Shown here: positions 9,571 to 18,409 of the stretch, in pieces
How positions within the stretch are numbered: the stretch's first letter is position 1
How the letters are laid out: each line of letters begins with the position of its first letter
Source of the DNA: Alphaproteobacteria bacterium
GTDB taxonomy: Bacteria; Myxococcota_A; UBA796; UBA2385
Reading direction: 5' to 3'
Length of the DNA stretch: 64,000 nucleotides
NCBI GenBank assembly: GCA_020632755.1
Contig: JACKEY010000006.1
Location: 186,001-250,000, forward strand
Notes under the pieces: model-generated
The model's database searches: none
Told to the model about the DNA's origin: nothing
Seen by the model: the letters and a program-made list of their open reading frames with translations, nothing else
Position numbers and translations under genes: made by a program

Positions 9571-10205
9571 GCCGGCTTGCTGACCGGGAAGCGGCCGGGC
9601 AGCGCGTCCGGCGCGTCGATCATGCCGAAGAAGGCGATGCGGTGGCGCTTGATGGTGCCGCTGGCGTCGATGATGCCGCCTTCGCTGACCAGGGGCTCGG
9701 CGAAGCCCAGCTCGAACACGTCGCAGGGCCGGCCGGTCCCGAAGGCGGCCGGGTAGACCATGGCGCCGCCGTCGGCGTGCACCTTGTAGATCGGGCCGAT
9801 GCCGTCGGCGTCCACGTGCAGCAGGGGTGCTTCGGTGCGGACCCAGTACCAGCCGTCGGCCAGGGGCACCGAGCCCTTGGTGTGCGACCCGGGCACGTGC
9901 TCCAGGCTGGCGGTCTGCTCGCCCGGGGCCAGGGGGCCCGCGTAGAAGGTCAGGTAGCGCAGGCCGGCGTCTTCGTCGGTCGGCACCAGGCTGTCGGCGG
10001 ACAGGTCGCGCAGGTCGGTGAGCGGGCTCTGCACGGTGCCGTCGGCATGCACGTAGACCGGAAGGATCACGCCCTGGTCGGCGTCGTAGGCCCGCGGGCC
10101 CGTGTTCAGCGGCCGGTAGACCCAGTACCAGCCGGGGTGCTCTTCGGCCTGGGCGCGGAAGGAGGAGCCGTCGTGGCCGACGGAGAGCCACTGCAAGGAC
10201 GCCAT
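9567..10205 (-). CDS. hypothetical protein coupled to the helicase
   Basis: No family recognised. The 212-residue cytoplasmic product has no signal peptide or membrane helix. It is rich in Trp, Tyr, Gly and Asp, with repeated Tyr/Trp-containing turns (GWYWVYRP, DGWYWVRTE) spaced about 110 residues apart, which suggests an internal duplication: both halves also share a VHADG segment (VYVHADGTV, YKVHADGGA). The ATG follows CCCCGGAGTCCCC, so I start here and not at the upstream in-frame codon. Its stop overlaps the helicase start by 4 bp, so the two proteins are made together. Confidence 0.72.
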   Translation of the reverse strand: MASLQWLSVGHDGSSFRAQAEEHPGWYWVYRPLNTGPRAYDADQGVILPVYVHADGTVQSPLTDLRDLSADSLVPTDEDAGLRYLTFYAGPLAPGEQTASLEHVPGSHTKGSVPLADGWYWVRTEAPLLHVDADGIGPIYKVHADGGAMVYPAAFGTGRPCDVFELGFAEPLVSEGGIIDASGTIKRHRIAFFGMIDAPDALPGRFPVSKPA

Positions 10206-10373
10206 GGGGACTCCGGGGAGGGGCCGCGCCGGGGGAGGAGGCGCGGGCGGGGAGGAGCCCTCTAATGCAGTCGCCACCGGGCCGGGCGGCGAATCGCGGC
10301 CGGGAGGGGGCGCTTCGTCGATGCGGCCTCGTGACCCCCGCGGAGCGGGCCCCAGGGAACGGGGGGCGGCCGC

Positions 10374-10697
10374 TCAGGCCTCGGCGACCACGCCCCGCGC
10401 CGCCTGCAGCTGCGCCTCGGTCACCAGGAAGCGCACCGTGCCCTTGCCGGCGTCGCCCTCGACCTCGGCCTCGAACTGCTGGCCGACGAAGTTCCCGAGC
10501 GCCTGCACGTCGCTGCTGGCGCGCAGCACGCCGTGCAGCCCCTCCCAGTCGAAGGCGATCACCGGCTCGTCCTCGAACCAGGCCCGCGCCGCGAGCTGCA
10601 CCAGGCCGCGCTGCGCGTCTTCGTCCAGCGCGAGCGGGCAGGCCAGGAAGACGAGCCCCCAGCGCAGCAGCGGGGTCTGGGCGGAGGGCAGGGACAC
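10374..10697 (-). CDS. small hypothetical protein
   Basis: A 107-residue product of unknown family. Composition and codon use resemble the neighbours, with third positions strongly G/C. There is no membrane segment; it looks like a compact alpha/beta domain with an acidic middle (LALDEDAQRGLVQL, WFEDEPVIAFDWEGL) and a helical C-terminus. The GTG start has a GGAG about 9 bp upstream. It lies 168 bp before the helicase-coupled gene on the same strand and diverges from thioredoxin, with 161 bp between the two starts, which must hold both promoters. Confidence 0.6.
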   Translation of the reverse strand: MSLPSAQTPLLRWGLVFLACPLALDEDAQRGLVQLAARAWFEDEPVIAFDWEGLHGVLRASSDVQALGNFVGQQFEAEVEGDAGKGTVRFLVTEAQLQAARGVVAEA

Positions 10698-10858
10698 GGC
10701 ATGCTCCAGGCCCCCTCTCTATTCGCGCCCGGGCCCGCGCCCAGGAGATGTTCGCGCTTGCCTCGGCAGGCACGGTGTGCAGGAAGGCGCCACGTGGCCG
10801 TCCGGACGCATGCGGCGTCGGTGGATCGCCCGCTTCCATCCATGACCTGGAGCCCCCC

Positions 10859-11227
10859 GTGGCCACCCTCGAGCTCACCCTCGAAAACTTCGAGGACACC
10901 GTCGTCAACAACGACATCGTCATCATCGACTTCTGGGCGTCCTGGTGCGGTCCCTGCCGCGCCTTCGCCCCGACCTTCCAGGCCGCCAGCGAGCAGCACG
11001 AGGACATCGTCTTCGCCAAGGTCGACACCGAAGACCAGCAGCAGCTCGCCGCCATGTTCGGCATCCGCTCGATCCCGACCCTGATGGTCTTCCGCGAGAA
11101 GATCGGCATCTTCCAGCAGGCCGGCGCGCTGCCCGCCGCGGCCTTCGAAGACCTGATCGGCAAGATCCGCGAGGTCGACATGGACGACGTGCGCACGAAG
11201 ATCGCCGAGCAGCAGGCCGAGGCCTGA
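10859..11227 (+). CDS. thioredoxin
   Basis: A 122-residue cytoplasmic thioredoxin that reduces protein disulfides. The active site is Trp29-Cys30-Gly-Pro-Cys33, in the context FWASWCGPCRAFAP; the cis-proline is in RSIPTLMVF. About 15 residues longer at the C-terminus than E. coli TrxA, ending in a charged helix. The start is a GTG preceded by CTGGAGCCCCCC; the nearby ATG at 10842 is out of frame. No thioredoxin reductase is adjacent. It is probably a housekeeping or stress thioredoxin. Confidence 0.93.
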   Translation: MATLELTLENFEDTVVNNDIVIIDFWASWCGPCRAFAPTFQAASEQHEDIVFAKVDTEDQQQLAAMFGIRSIPTLMVFREKIGIFQQAGALPAAAFEDLIGKIREVDMDDVRTKIAEQQAEA

Positions 11228-11297
11228 CTGAGCAGAGGGGCCTGAGGCCCGCTGGCTGACGGATGACAGCAGCATGGTGCGGGGCTACCCTCGCGCC

Positions 11298-11975
11298 ATG
11301 CCCAGCCCCTTCTCGTCCGTTGTCTTCGCCCTGGCCCTCGTCACGCCCCGCGCGGACGCCGCCAAGCTCGACGATCTGCTCGCCCCGACGGGGTGGGAGG
11401 TCGCCGGTGACGCCGAACACAAGGTGCTCGGCGACGTAGTCCTCGAGACCAAGGACGTGGCGGGGGTCAAGTGCCTGAAGGGCACGGCCAGCGTCGACAC
11501 GAAGCCCGCGACGATGGTCGCCGTGGTCGAAGACGTCGACGGCGCCATGGGCTGGTCGACGGCGGGGCTGATCGCGACCCGCAAGCTGGCCGACCGCAAC
11601 GGCACCCTCGAGTACTACCAGCACCTGGGCATCCCCGACTGGACCGGCGCCGCCGACCGGTACTGGGTGCTGCGGTCGCAGACCAGCACCCGGGCCGACG
11701 GGACCAAGGTGTTCACCTGGGACCGGTTCGACTGGCGCGCGGCCTACCCCGACCTCGCGACCGAGCTGGACCGCGACTACCCCAAGGCCATCGAGCCCGA
11801 GCCGAACTTCGGCGCGTGGGTCTTCGTCCCGCAGGGCGGCGGCGCGCGGCTCGAGTACTACCTGTGCACGGCGTCGGGGAAGATCCCCTACTGGCTGCAG
11901 AAGGCGGCGGCGACGAAGACCCTGCCGGGGGCCATGGCCGACGTCGTGGTCGAGGCCCGCAAGCGCGGCAACTGA
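11298..11975 (+). CDS. secreted START-like lipid-binding protein
   Basis: A 225-residue exported protein. Residues 1-21 form a signal peptide (VVFALALV core, cut near ADA-AK). The mature part reads as a START/SRPBCC helix-grip fold of the type often called StAR-related: KVLGDVVLETKDVAGVKCLKG, TMVAVVEDVDG, a WVLRSQT strand, and a long amphipathic C-terminal helix (ATKTLPGAMADVVVEARKRG). Such proteins bind a hydrophobic ligand; here it would act in the periplasm. The ATG was chosen because it opens the signal peptide; the upstream GTG at 11274 only adds charged residues. Confidence 0.72.
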   Translation: MPSPFSSVVFALALVTPRADAAKLDDLLAPTGWEVAGDAEHKVLGDVVLETKDVAGVKCLKGTASVDTKPATMVAVVEDVDGAMGWSTAGLIATRKLADRNGTLEYYQHLGIPDWTGAADRYWVLRSQTSTRADGTKVFTWDRFDWRAAYPDLATELDRDYPKAIEPEPNFGAWVFVPQGGGARLEYYLCTASGKIPYWLQKAAATKTLPGAMADVVVEARKRGN

Positions 11976-12058
11976 GCGCGCTCGCAGGGGCCCGCGCTCG
12001 CGCAGGGGAGGGGCCGGCCGGATAGCTGCGCTCGTCCGCTCGCCCGGGAGCAGTGTCG

Positions 12059-13132
12059 ATGAGCGACGGCGGCATCCCCCGCGCCCTGGTGGCCATCCTG
12101 GCCGCAGCCGGCGTGGTGGTCATCATCGGCGGCCTGCGCGACGCCGCGGATCTGATCATCCCGCTGGTGTTCAGCGGCTTCCTGAGCGTGCTGGTCTGGC
12201 CGGTGGTGCGGGTGCTCGTCGACCGCGGGCTGCCGCGGCTTCTGGCCATCCTGCTGGTGCTGACGCTGGTCACCGGGCTGCTGCTGGGCGGCACGGCGGT
12301 GATCGGCGACTCCGTGGCCCGGTTCACCGCGGGCATCCCCGAGTACCAGGCGCCCCTCGAAGAGCGCCTGGCAGAGTTCGAGGCGGTGCTGTCCGCCCGG
12401 GCCGGCGAGCGCGTGAGCGTCGAGCTGGGCAGCCTGCTGGATCCGGGGAGCATCTTCCAGGCCGTGCGCTCCGGCGCGGGGGCGGTGGCCAGCCTGGTCA
12501 GCAACGTGCTGCTCATCGTCATCGCGACCGGCTTCATCCTGCTCGAGGCGACCGAGCTGTCGACCAAGCTCAAGGTCGTGTTCGGTGGCCACGCCACCTG
12601 GCTCGAAGACGCCGCCCACCGCGTGCAGCGCTACCTGGCGCTGAAGACCGTCATCAGCTTCGCGACGGGGCTCATCCTGACGGGGCTGACGGCGGCCCTC
12701 GGGCTGGACTTCCCGGTGCTGTGGGGCATCCTGGCCTTCGTCCTGAACTTCGTGCCGGCCATCGGCTCGATCATCGCGTCGGTGCCGCCGACCCTGGTCG
12801 CGCTGGTCGCCATCGGACCCGGCCGCGCGTTGGCCGTGCTGGCCGTGTACTTCGCGGTGAACTTCGCCCTGGGCAACGTGCTCGAGCCGCGGATCATGGG
12901 CCGCCGGCTGGGGCTGTCGCCCTTCGTCGTGATCCTGTCCCTGGTGTTCTGGGGCTACGTCTGGGGCCCGCCCGGCATGCTGGTCGGCGTGCCGATGACG
13001 GTCATCGTCAAGCTGGTGCTGGAGAGCAGCCCGACCACGCGCTGGGTGGCGGTGCTGCTCGGCGATGCGGACGAAGCGCCGGTGCTGGCGGGCGAGGGGC
13101 TCGAGGGCCGCGAGGAGACCCCGGCCGACTGA
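12059..13132 (+). CDS. AI-2E family transporter (TqsA/PerM-like permease)
   Basis: A 357-residue integral membrane protein of the AI-2E transporter family. Eight hydrophobic helices are visible: two or three near the N-terminus (ALVAILAAAGVVVIIGG, LIIPLVFSGFLSVLVWPVV, LLAILLVLTLVTGLLLG), an amphipathic soluble loop around residues 90-150, then helices including the family-typical FVLNFVPAIGSIIASVPP and GNVLEPRIMGRRLGLSPFVVILSLVFWGYVWG. Members export autoinducer-2 or act as Na+/H+ antiporters; which cannot be told. The ATG at 12059 lies 9 bp from GGGAG; a GTG 6 bp upstream would sit too close to it. Confidence 0.88.
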   Translation: MSDGGIPRALVAILAAAGVVVIIGGLRDAADLIIPLVFSGFLSVLVWPVVRVLVDRGLPRLLAILLVLTLVTGLLLGGTAVIGDSVARFTAGIPEYQAPLEERLAEFEAVLSARAGERVSVELGSLLDPGSIFQAVRSGAGAVASLVSNVLLIVIATGFILLEATELSTKLKVVFGGHATWLEDAAHRVQRYLALKTVISFATGLILTGLTAALGLDFPVLWGILAFVLNFVPAIGSIIASVPPTLVALVAIGPGRALAVLAVYFAVNFALGNVLEPRIMGRRLGLSPFVVILSLVFWGYVWGPPGMLVGVPMTVIVKLVLESSPTTRWVAVLLGDADEAPVLAGEGLEGREETPAD

Positions 13133-13159
13133 CGGCGGACGGGCCCGGGGGAGAGGCGC

Positions 13160-14158
13160 TCAGCGCGAGAGCGGCGCCCGCAGCCACGCGCTCATCGGCG
13201 TGAACACCTCGGCCTGGGCCCGGGGGCCGATGAACAGGTCGGCGTGGGCATACCAGTGCTCTGGTGTGCCGACGTCGAGCTCCTGGACCTGTTCCTTCGG
13301 CAGCACCGCGGCCACCGAGCGGGCGGTCGCCGGCGGCACGATGCCGTCGCGGTTCGCCAGCACCACCAGCACCTCGACGTCGCGGATTCGACCGAGCTCG
13401 GCGCTGACGTCGATGCCGCCGACGTGCAGGTCGCCCTTCGCCACCCAGCGGGCGATCTGGCGGTTGATGTAGCGGACCGGGTCGTCGACGGTGTTCACCA
13501 GCAGCTCGGGCTGGGACAGGTCGACCTCGCGGGCGTTCATGTAGATCGACAGCAGCGGGGGCAGGTGGCGGGCGATCGGCAGGGCCCGGCGGGCCATGGC
13601 GCGGGTGCCGCGCACGGGCAGCAGGCCGGCCAGCACCGGGCTCTTGAAGGCGACCGCCAGCAGCGGGTGCACGTCCACCCAGCGCAGCGGACCGCCCATG
13701 GCGACCACCCGCGCCAGCCCGTGCTTCGACGGGCGGCTGGCCAGGTAGGCGTAGACGATGCTCGCGCCCAGGGAGCAGCCGATGACGTCGATCCGGTCGT
13801 GCTCGCTGGCGGTCTCGGCGCGCACCCGCTGCAGCATCGCGGGCAGGTCCACCATCGACAGCTCGCCCAGGCCGAAGCGCTGCTTGGGTCCGTCGCGGCG
13901 GGCGTCGCCCTGGCCGCGCAGATCGACCGTCCAGACCTCGAAGCCGTCCAGGGCCAGGTGGTCGATCAGGCTGGGCCCGCCGGGGTGGTAGCCCAGGATC
14001 CACGAGTTCATGGCGTAGCCGGGCACCAGGACCAACGGCCGCAGCGAGGGATCCGGGCCCGCGGGGCGCACGTGGCGCCGCAGCGGCAGGACCCAGCCCT
14101 GGCCGTTGTCGACCGACAGCTCGGTGGTGATCCGGTAGCGGCTGGGGGCCATGCTCAT
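13160..14158 (-). CDS. alpha/beta hydrolase (PhaC-like or lipase)
   Basis: A 332-residue cytoplasmic alpha/beta hydrolase. The nucleophile elbow is GCSLGAS (Ser), the acid is likely in LANRDGIVPP and the histidine in TPEHWYAHADLF. An early oxyanion-hole strand LVLVPGYAMNSWILG is followed by DLRGQGDARRDG. This arrangement (PGYAMNSW, then WTVDLRGQG) resembles PHA synthase-like or acyltransferase-like hydrolases, but the nucleophile is Ser, so esterase or lipase activity is the better guess. Its ATG overlaps the TGA of the upstream hydrolase (ATGA at 14155-14158), so both are co-translated. Confidence 0.8.
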   Translation of the reverse strand: MSMAPSRYRITTELSVDNGQGWVLPLRRHVRPAGPDPSLRPLVLVPGYAMNSWILGYHPGGPSLIDHLALDGFEVWTVDLRGQGDARRDGPKQRFGLGELSMVDLPAMLQRVRAETASEHDRIDVIGCSLGASIVYAYLASRPSKHGLARVVAMGGPLRWVDVHPLLAVAFKSPVLAGLLPVRGTRAMARRALPIARHLPPLLSIYMNAREVDLSQPELLVNTVDDPVRYINRQIARWVAKGDLHVGGIDVSAELGRIRDVEVLVVLANRDGIVPPATARSVAAVLPKEQVQELDVGTPEHWYAHADLFIGPRAQAEVFTPMSAWLRAPLSR

Positions 14159-15108
14159 GCGGGCTCCGACAGGAAGGCGATGACGGGGTCGAAGACCTGC
14201 CCGGCGGCGGCCGGCGCCGTCAGCACGTCGACGTGGCCGAAGCCCTGGCCCGCCGCACCGTCGCCGCCGACCTCGATCAGCTGGCTCCGGGGCAGATCGC
14301 CGGCGACGGCGCGCACGCCGCGCACCGGGCACTGGCGGTCCTGGACCGCGGCGACCAGCAGCACGGGCTGTGCGATGCGGTGGGCAGCGTCGCGCAGCGG
14401 CAGGTCGTCGGGGCCCAGCCGGAGTCCGCCGGACGTGAACAGGTCGGCCAGGTCCAGCAGCAGGGCCAGCGGCATGTCCCGAACGGCCCTACGCACGTAC
14501 TCGCGGCGGACCTCGCCGGGGGTCGTGCCGGGGTGGAACTGGTCGAGCTCGATGGGCAGGGGCAGGCCGCGCCCGAAGGCCGACGCGCCGACCTGGGCCA
14601 GCCGCCGGGCCGGCACCCCGCCCGTGCGCACCGACAGCCGCAGCGGGTCCAGGCCCTTCGGCGCCAGGGTGAGCAGGCGGGGCAGGGGCGAGCGGCCGTC
14701 CCGGAAGTCGAGCGCGCTGGCCAGGGTGACGATGCGGCGCAGCGGTACGCCGTCGGCCGCGAGGGCCAGCAGCAGGATGCCGCCCAGGCTGTGGCCGATG
14801 GCGTCGATCCGGTCCAGGTCCAGGCCCGTGTGGCGGCGCAGCTCGGCCAGGGCCTGCTCGAGCGCGTGCAGCAGCGCGGCGGCGTCCTGGCCGGTGCGGC
14901 GCCAGTGCACGTGGAAGTCGACCAGCCAGGGCGTGCGGCCGGCGTCGGCCACGCGGGCCAGCAGGCTGCGGGTCGGGTGCACGTCGAAGCACTCCGGGCC
15001 GGCGGCCAGGCCCGGCACGAACACCACCGGAGCGCCGGCGGTCGGCGCGGTGCGGCGCAGGCGGACGTCCACCTGCTCGCCGACGACGTGGATCTCCTCG
15101 CGGGGCAC
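14155..15108 (-). CDS. alpha/beta hydrolase, tandem partner
   Basis: A 317-residue alpha/beta hydrolase. Nucleophile motif GHSLGG in DAIGHSLGGILLLAL; oxyanion strand VVFVPGLAAGPECFD; candidate acid in VAAVQDRQCPV and candidate base in GQGFGHVDVLT. No signal peptide. It is the first gene of an overlapping pair with the next hydrolase; the two share the same overall plan, suggesting an ancient duplication, though sequence similarity is modest. The GTG start follows ACCGGAGGAGCC. Substrate unknown; wax ester, acylglycerol or polyester are all possible. Confidence 0.82.
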   Translation of the reverse strand: MPREEIHVVGEQVDVRLRRTAPTAGAPVVFVPGLAAGPECFDVHPTRSLLARVADAGRTPWLVDFHVHWRRTGQDAAALLHALEQALAELRRHTGLDLDRIDAIGHSLGGILLLALAADGVPLRRIVTLASALDFRDGRSPLPRLLTLAPKGLDPLRLSVRTGGVPARRLAQVGASAFGRGLPLPIELDQFHPGTTPGEVRREYVRRAVRDMPLALLLDLADLFTSGGLRLGPDDLPLRDAAHRIAQPVLLVAAVQDRQCPVRGVRAVAGDLPRSQLIEVGGDGAAGQGFGHVDVLTAPAAAGQVFDPVIAFLSEPA

Positions 15109-15272
15109 GGCTCCTCCGGTCGGGGCCTCCGCGACGGCTAATCCCCCTCCGGGCCCGGGACGAGGGAGGTGCGACGCCGCGCCCCTGCTCCCGCCCCCCT
15201 TCTCCCGCGTCCGGCGCCCCTGGCGCAGGCGGCCGACGGCCGGCTCCAGCGGCTGCTACCCTGGCCCCAGCC

Positions 15273-17321
15273 ATGGATCCCAGCGCACAGACCCCACCCC
15301 CTCCGCTCAAGGAGGGTCGCTACCGCCTGGAGGACGTCCTGGGCGAGGGCGGCATGGCGACGGTCTTCCGGGCCTTCGACGAGCGCCTGCAGGTGCCCCG
15401 GGCCATCAAGGTGCTCACGCCGGCCATGGCCCGCAGCCCGAAGATCCGCAGCCGCTTCCTGTCGGAGGCGCGGACGATGGCGCGCCTGTCGCACCCCCAC
15501 ATCGTGGGCGTGGTCGACGTCGACGAAGAGGCCGGCCGCCCGTTCATGGTGATGGAGCTGCTGACCGGCGGCACGCTGTGGGGCTGGGTGCTCGACCACG
15601 GCCCGATGCCGCCCCGGCTGGCCGTGGACGCCGTGCTGGCCGTGCTCGACGGCCTGTCGGCCGCTCACGCCATCGGCGTCGTGCACCGGGACATCAAGCC
15701 CCAGAACGTGCTGCTGTCCGACGACGGCGTGGTGAAGCTGACCGACTTCGGCATCGCGCGCGTCGACACGGCGGATCACCACACCCGCACGGCGGCGGTG
15801 ATGGGCACGTGGACCTACATGCCGCCCGAGCAGCGCAGCAGCGCGCGCGACGTGGACGGGCGCGCCGACCTGTACGCCGTGGGCGCCATGCTGCACGCCC
15901 TGGTCACCGGCGCCGATCCGCCCGACCTGTTCGCCGCCGACATGGACCCCGAGCTGCTGGCCCCCCTGCCCGATCCGCTGCAGCCGGTGGTCCGGCAGGC
16001 CACCCGCTACAAGCGGGACGAGCGCTTCGCCACCGCCGCGATCATGGCGGACGCCCTGCGCGGCATCCGCGACGCGCTGCCCGGCGCGGCGTCTCCCGGA
16101 CGACCCGTGGCGGCCGCCCCCCGGCGCGAGATCACGTCGCTGCCGCCGCTGTCGGACCAGCTCGCCGCGGCGGGCGGGCGCTCCACCCTGCGCAGCAGCC
16201 TGCCGCCGTCCCGGGCCAGCGGGCTGTCGTCCAGCCCGGGCCTGGCGACCCTTCCGCCCCCGGGCACCGAGCTCCCCCTGCCGCCGCCGTCCGCGGGACC
16301 CGTGGCGCCGACGCGCCCGCCGCCCACGACGACCTCGGACCCGTCTGTCTCGGACCCGTCGGCCGCGTCGCGGACCATCGCGCCCCCGGTCGAGGCCGCC
16401 GCGCCGGACGGCACCCTGGCGGACCCCCGCGAGCTCGAGGGCAGCCGCCCCGCCGGTATCGGCGCGCCGCTCGGCCTGGTGGCCGTGCTCGCCGTCGCCC
16501 TGGTGGGCGTGGTGTTGGTCGTGCGCGAGGGCGCCTCGTCGGGAGATGCGCCCTCCGACGCGGCCTCGGCACTGGCCGCCGAGCTGGACCCCTCCCCCGC
16601 GATGGACGGCGCTGCCGATGCGGCTGCCGGCGCGCCGATGGACGCTGGGGCCGGCGCCGACCCCGCCTCGCCGGGGGGCTCCCTCGCCGGCGTCCGGTCT
16701 CCGGCAGCAGCCTCCTCCGGCACCTCCTCGCCGTCAGCAGCCTCCTCCGGCACATCCTCTCCGTCAGCCGCCTCCTCCGGCACCTCCTCCCCGGGAACGT
16801 CCGCCCCCGCGGGCTCCTCTGCCGCACCGACCTCGACCCCGGCGAGCGCCTCGACCTCCACGGACGCCTCGGCCTCCTCCGGACCCGACGACGGCGCCGC
16901 CGCGCCGCGCGGCGACGACACCGGTGCCGCGTCGGCCGCGCCTCCGCCGGCCGCGTCCGAGCCGGCCACGACCACGGGCTCCGCAGTCGACGATGCTGCG
17001 CCTGCCTCGCCCGACGGATCCGGCGCGTCCGAAGCCGCCGCGACCGAAGCTGCCGCGACCGAAGCCACCGCGACCACGCCCGCGTCGACCTCATCGGGGC
17101 CGCCCGTGCGCGTCTCGGTCACCGGCCGGGTCAGCGACCTGACCCTGGTGCGGCGCGAAGACGGCCGGCGCTACCCCCTGGGAGAGGTACCGCCGGGCAC
17201 CTACGTGCTCGAGGGGCGCTGGTTCGGCGACGAGGACATCAGCACCGTGCACGAGCTGCGGCTCATCTCGGGCTGGGACAAGGCGCTGAAGTGCTCGGAC
17301 CGCACCCGCACCTGCCGCTGA
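15273..17321 (+). CDS. Ser/Thr protein kinase, membrane-anchored
   Basis: A 682-residue Hanks-type kinase. Kinase domain about residues 17-275: glycine loop GEGGMATVF, ATP lysine in RAIKVL (Lys46), catalytic loop HRDIKPQN (His138, Asp140), DFG Asp158, and activation-loop end GTWTYMPPEQ. Next comes a Pro/Ser/Thr-rich linker, one membrane helix near 400-420 (GLVAVLAVALVGVVLVV), a long Ala/Ser/Thr-rich low-complexity stalk with three near-identical 10-residue units, and a small C-terminal extracytoplasmic domain of about 75 residues with paired Cys (LKCSDRTRTC). It probably senses something outside and signals by phosphorylation. Divergent from the hydrolase pair. Confidence 0.93.
   Translation: MDPSAQTPPPPLKEGRYRLEDVLGEGGMATVFRAFDERLQVPRAIKVLTPAMARSPKIRSRFLSEARTMARLSHPHIVGVVDVDEEAGRPFMVMELLTGGTLWGWVLDHGPMPPRLAVDAVLAVLDGLSAAHAIGVVHRDIKPQNVLLSDDGVVKLTDFGIARVDTADHHTRTAAVMGTWTYMPPEQRSSARDVDGRADLYAVGAMLHALVTGADPPDLFAADMDPELLAPLPDPLQPVVRQATRYKRDERFATAAIMADALRGIRDALPGAASPGRPVAAAPRREITSLPPLSDQLAAAGGRSTLRSSLPPSRASGLSSSPGLATLPPPGTELPLPPPSAGPVAPTRPPPTTTSDPSVSDPSAASRTIAPPVEAAAPDGTLADPRELEGSRPAGIGAPLGLVAVLAVALVGVVLVVREGASSGDAPSDAASALAAELDPSPAMDGAADAAAGAPMDAGAGADPASPGGSLAGVRSPAAASSGTSSPSAASSGTSSPSAASSGTSSPGTSAPAGSSAAPTSTPASASTSTDASASSGPDDGAAAPRGDDTGAASAAPPPAASEPATTTGSAVDDAAPASPDGSGASEAAATEAAATEATATTPASTSSGPPVRVSVTGRVSDLTLVRREDGRRYPLGEVPPGTYVLEGRWFGDEDISTVHELRLISGWDKALKCSDRTRTCR
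16711..16790 (+). repeat. 30-bp in-frame tandem repeat in kinase stalk
   Basis: Period-30 direct repeat, about 2.7 copies, units beginning at 16711, 16741 and 16771, each starting CCTCCTCCGG. It encodes the Ser/Ala/Gly/Thr/Pro stalk of the kinase. Copies differ by one to three bases, so it is a recent slippage-type expansion and its length probably varies between strains. Confidence 0.8.
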
Positions 17322-17328
17322 GCGGGGC

Positions 17329-17823
17329 TCAGTCGGTCAGGTAGGGGAAGCCTTCGGCCTTGACCACGAACACCGAGCAGGGCGCGTTGTGGACCAGGCG
17401 CTCGGTCAGGCTGGGCAGGAACTTGCTGATCAGGCTGTCGCCGCCGCCGTGGGTGGCGGACACGACCAGCTGGACCTTCTCGTCTTCGACCATCTGCAGG
17501 GCCACGTCGAGCCAGTCGCCGTGGCTGATCCGGATCTGGTGGTCGGTGTGCTTGAGCTCGAAGCCGGCTTCCTTGGCGCGGACGTACTCGCCGGCGATGG
17601 CGGCACGCACGGCCGCTTCGCGCTGGGCGATGTCGTCGGTCACGACGTCGGTGTCGATGGTGCGCTCGAGGACCTGGTTCATCTCCTTCTTCAGCGACTT
17701 GTCGACGTGCAGGAAGATGACCCGGCCGCCGGAGCGGTCGGCCATCTGCAGCGCGACGGAGATGGCGGCCTTGGCGGTCTCGGAGAAGTCGACGGGGACG
17801 AGGATGGTGTTCGCGAGGTACAC
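17329..17823 (-). CDS. universal stress protein (UspA family)
   Basis: A 164-residue UspA-fold protein. The N-terminus ILVPVDFSETAKAAI is the canonical first strand and helix; the C-terminal region VQLVVSATHGGGDSLISKFLPSLTERLVHNAPCSVFVVK carries a G-x2-x(6-9)-GS/T-like nucleotide-binding segment, in which the usual glycines are partly changed. It is therefore uncertain whether it binds ATP. GTG start with AGGAGCCCCTCC upstream. It converges on the kinase gene with 7 bp between stops, and diverges from the small gene at 17987. Confidence 0.88.
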   Translation of the reverse strand: MYLANTILVPVDFSETAKAAISVALQMADRSGGRVIFLHVDKSLKKEMNQVLERTIDTDVVTDDIAQREAAVRAAIAGEYVRAKEAGFELKHTDHQIRISHGDWLDVALQMVEDEKVQLVVSATHGGGDSLISKFLPSLTERLVHNAPCSVFVVKAEGFPYLTD

Positions 17824-17986
17824 GGAGGGGCTCCTGCGGGAGTCGGGGGTACCAGGGTGGGGGGAGGGGACCCGGTGACGGGGGCCACTATGCGATTGGC
17901 CCCCCTCCCAGCAACATCGGCGTTCCTCGGAAGCGACCGGCGGGCGGCAGGATGCCGCGGGGCGAGGCCTGGCGTAGGCTCGGGTG

Positions 17987-18409
17987 ATGACCTGGCGCCC
18001 CCCGCCCGCGCTGCTGGCCCGCCGTGGACGGCACCTGCTGCTCCCCCTCGCGGGGCGGCGCCTGTGGCGGGCGATCGTGGATCCCCGCTTTGCGCTGGAG
18101 CTCGAACGACCCCGCGAAGGCTGGCTGCACATCGACGGGGACATCGAGCTGCGGGACGCTTCCGGTGCCCTGCTCCTGGCGGGGGCCACGTCGGACCGCG
18201 CCGTGCGCCTTTCGCTCGCCGACGTCGCGGGGGCGACCGTGCGCGAGGCCCGCGCGGCCCGGCACGGGGACCTGATCCTGGACCTGCAGGACGGGCGCGT
18301 GCTGTGGGTGGCCGACGGCCCCTTCGAAGCCTGGCGCTTCGTCGACGCCGACGGGCTGACGGTGATCGGCGGCGTGGGGCAGGTGAGCGCGTGGGCGGGA
18401 TCCCGGTGA
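17987..18409 (+). CDS. small hypothetical protein upstream of PP2C-like gene
   Basis: A 140-residue protein with no recognised family. A basic N-terminus (RRGRHLLLPLAGRRLWRAI) is followed by beta-rich sequence with hydrophobic alternation (ELRDASGALLLAGAT, RHGDLILDLQDGRVLWVADG). No signal peptide. A GTG lies one codon upstream of the chosen ATG. It overlaps the next gene, or just touches it in a GTGA at 18406, so they form a two-gene unit. It could be a partner or anchor of the PP2C-like protein, which is inference from position only. Confidence 0.62.
   Translation: MTWRPPPALLARRGRHLLLPLAGRRLWRAIVDPRFALELERPREGWLHIDGDIELRDASGALLLAGATSDRAVRLSLADVAGATVREARAARHGDLILDLQDGRVLWVADGPFEAWRFVDADGLTVIGGVGQVSAWAGSR

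Noticed and set aside
17319..17333. CTGAGC-GGG-GCTCAG hairpin between the kinase and the universal stress gene
   Set aside because: The stem is only 6 bp and is made from the two stop codons; too short to list as a terminator in DNA this GC-rich.
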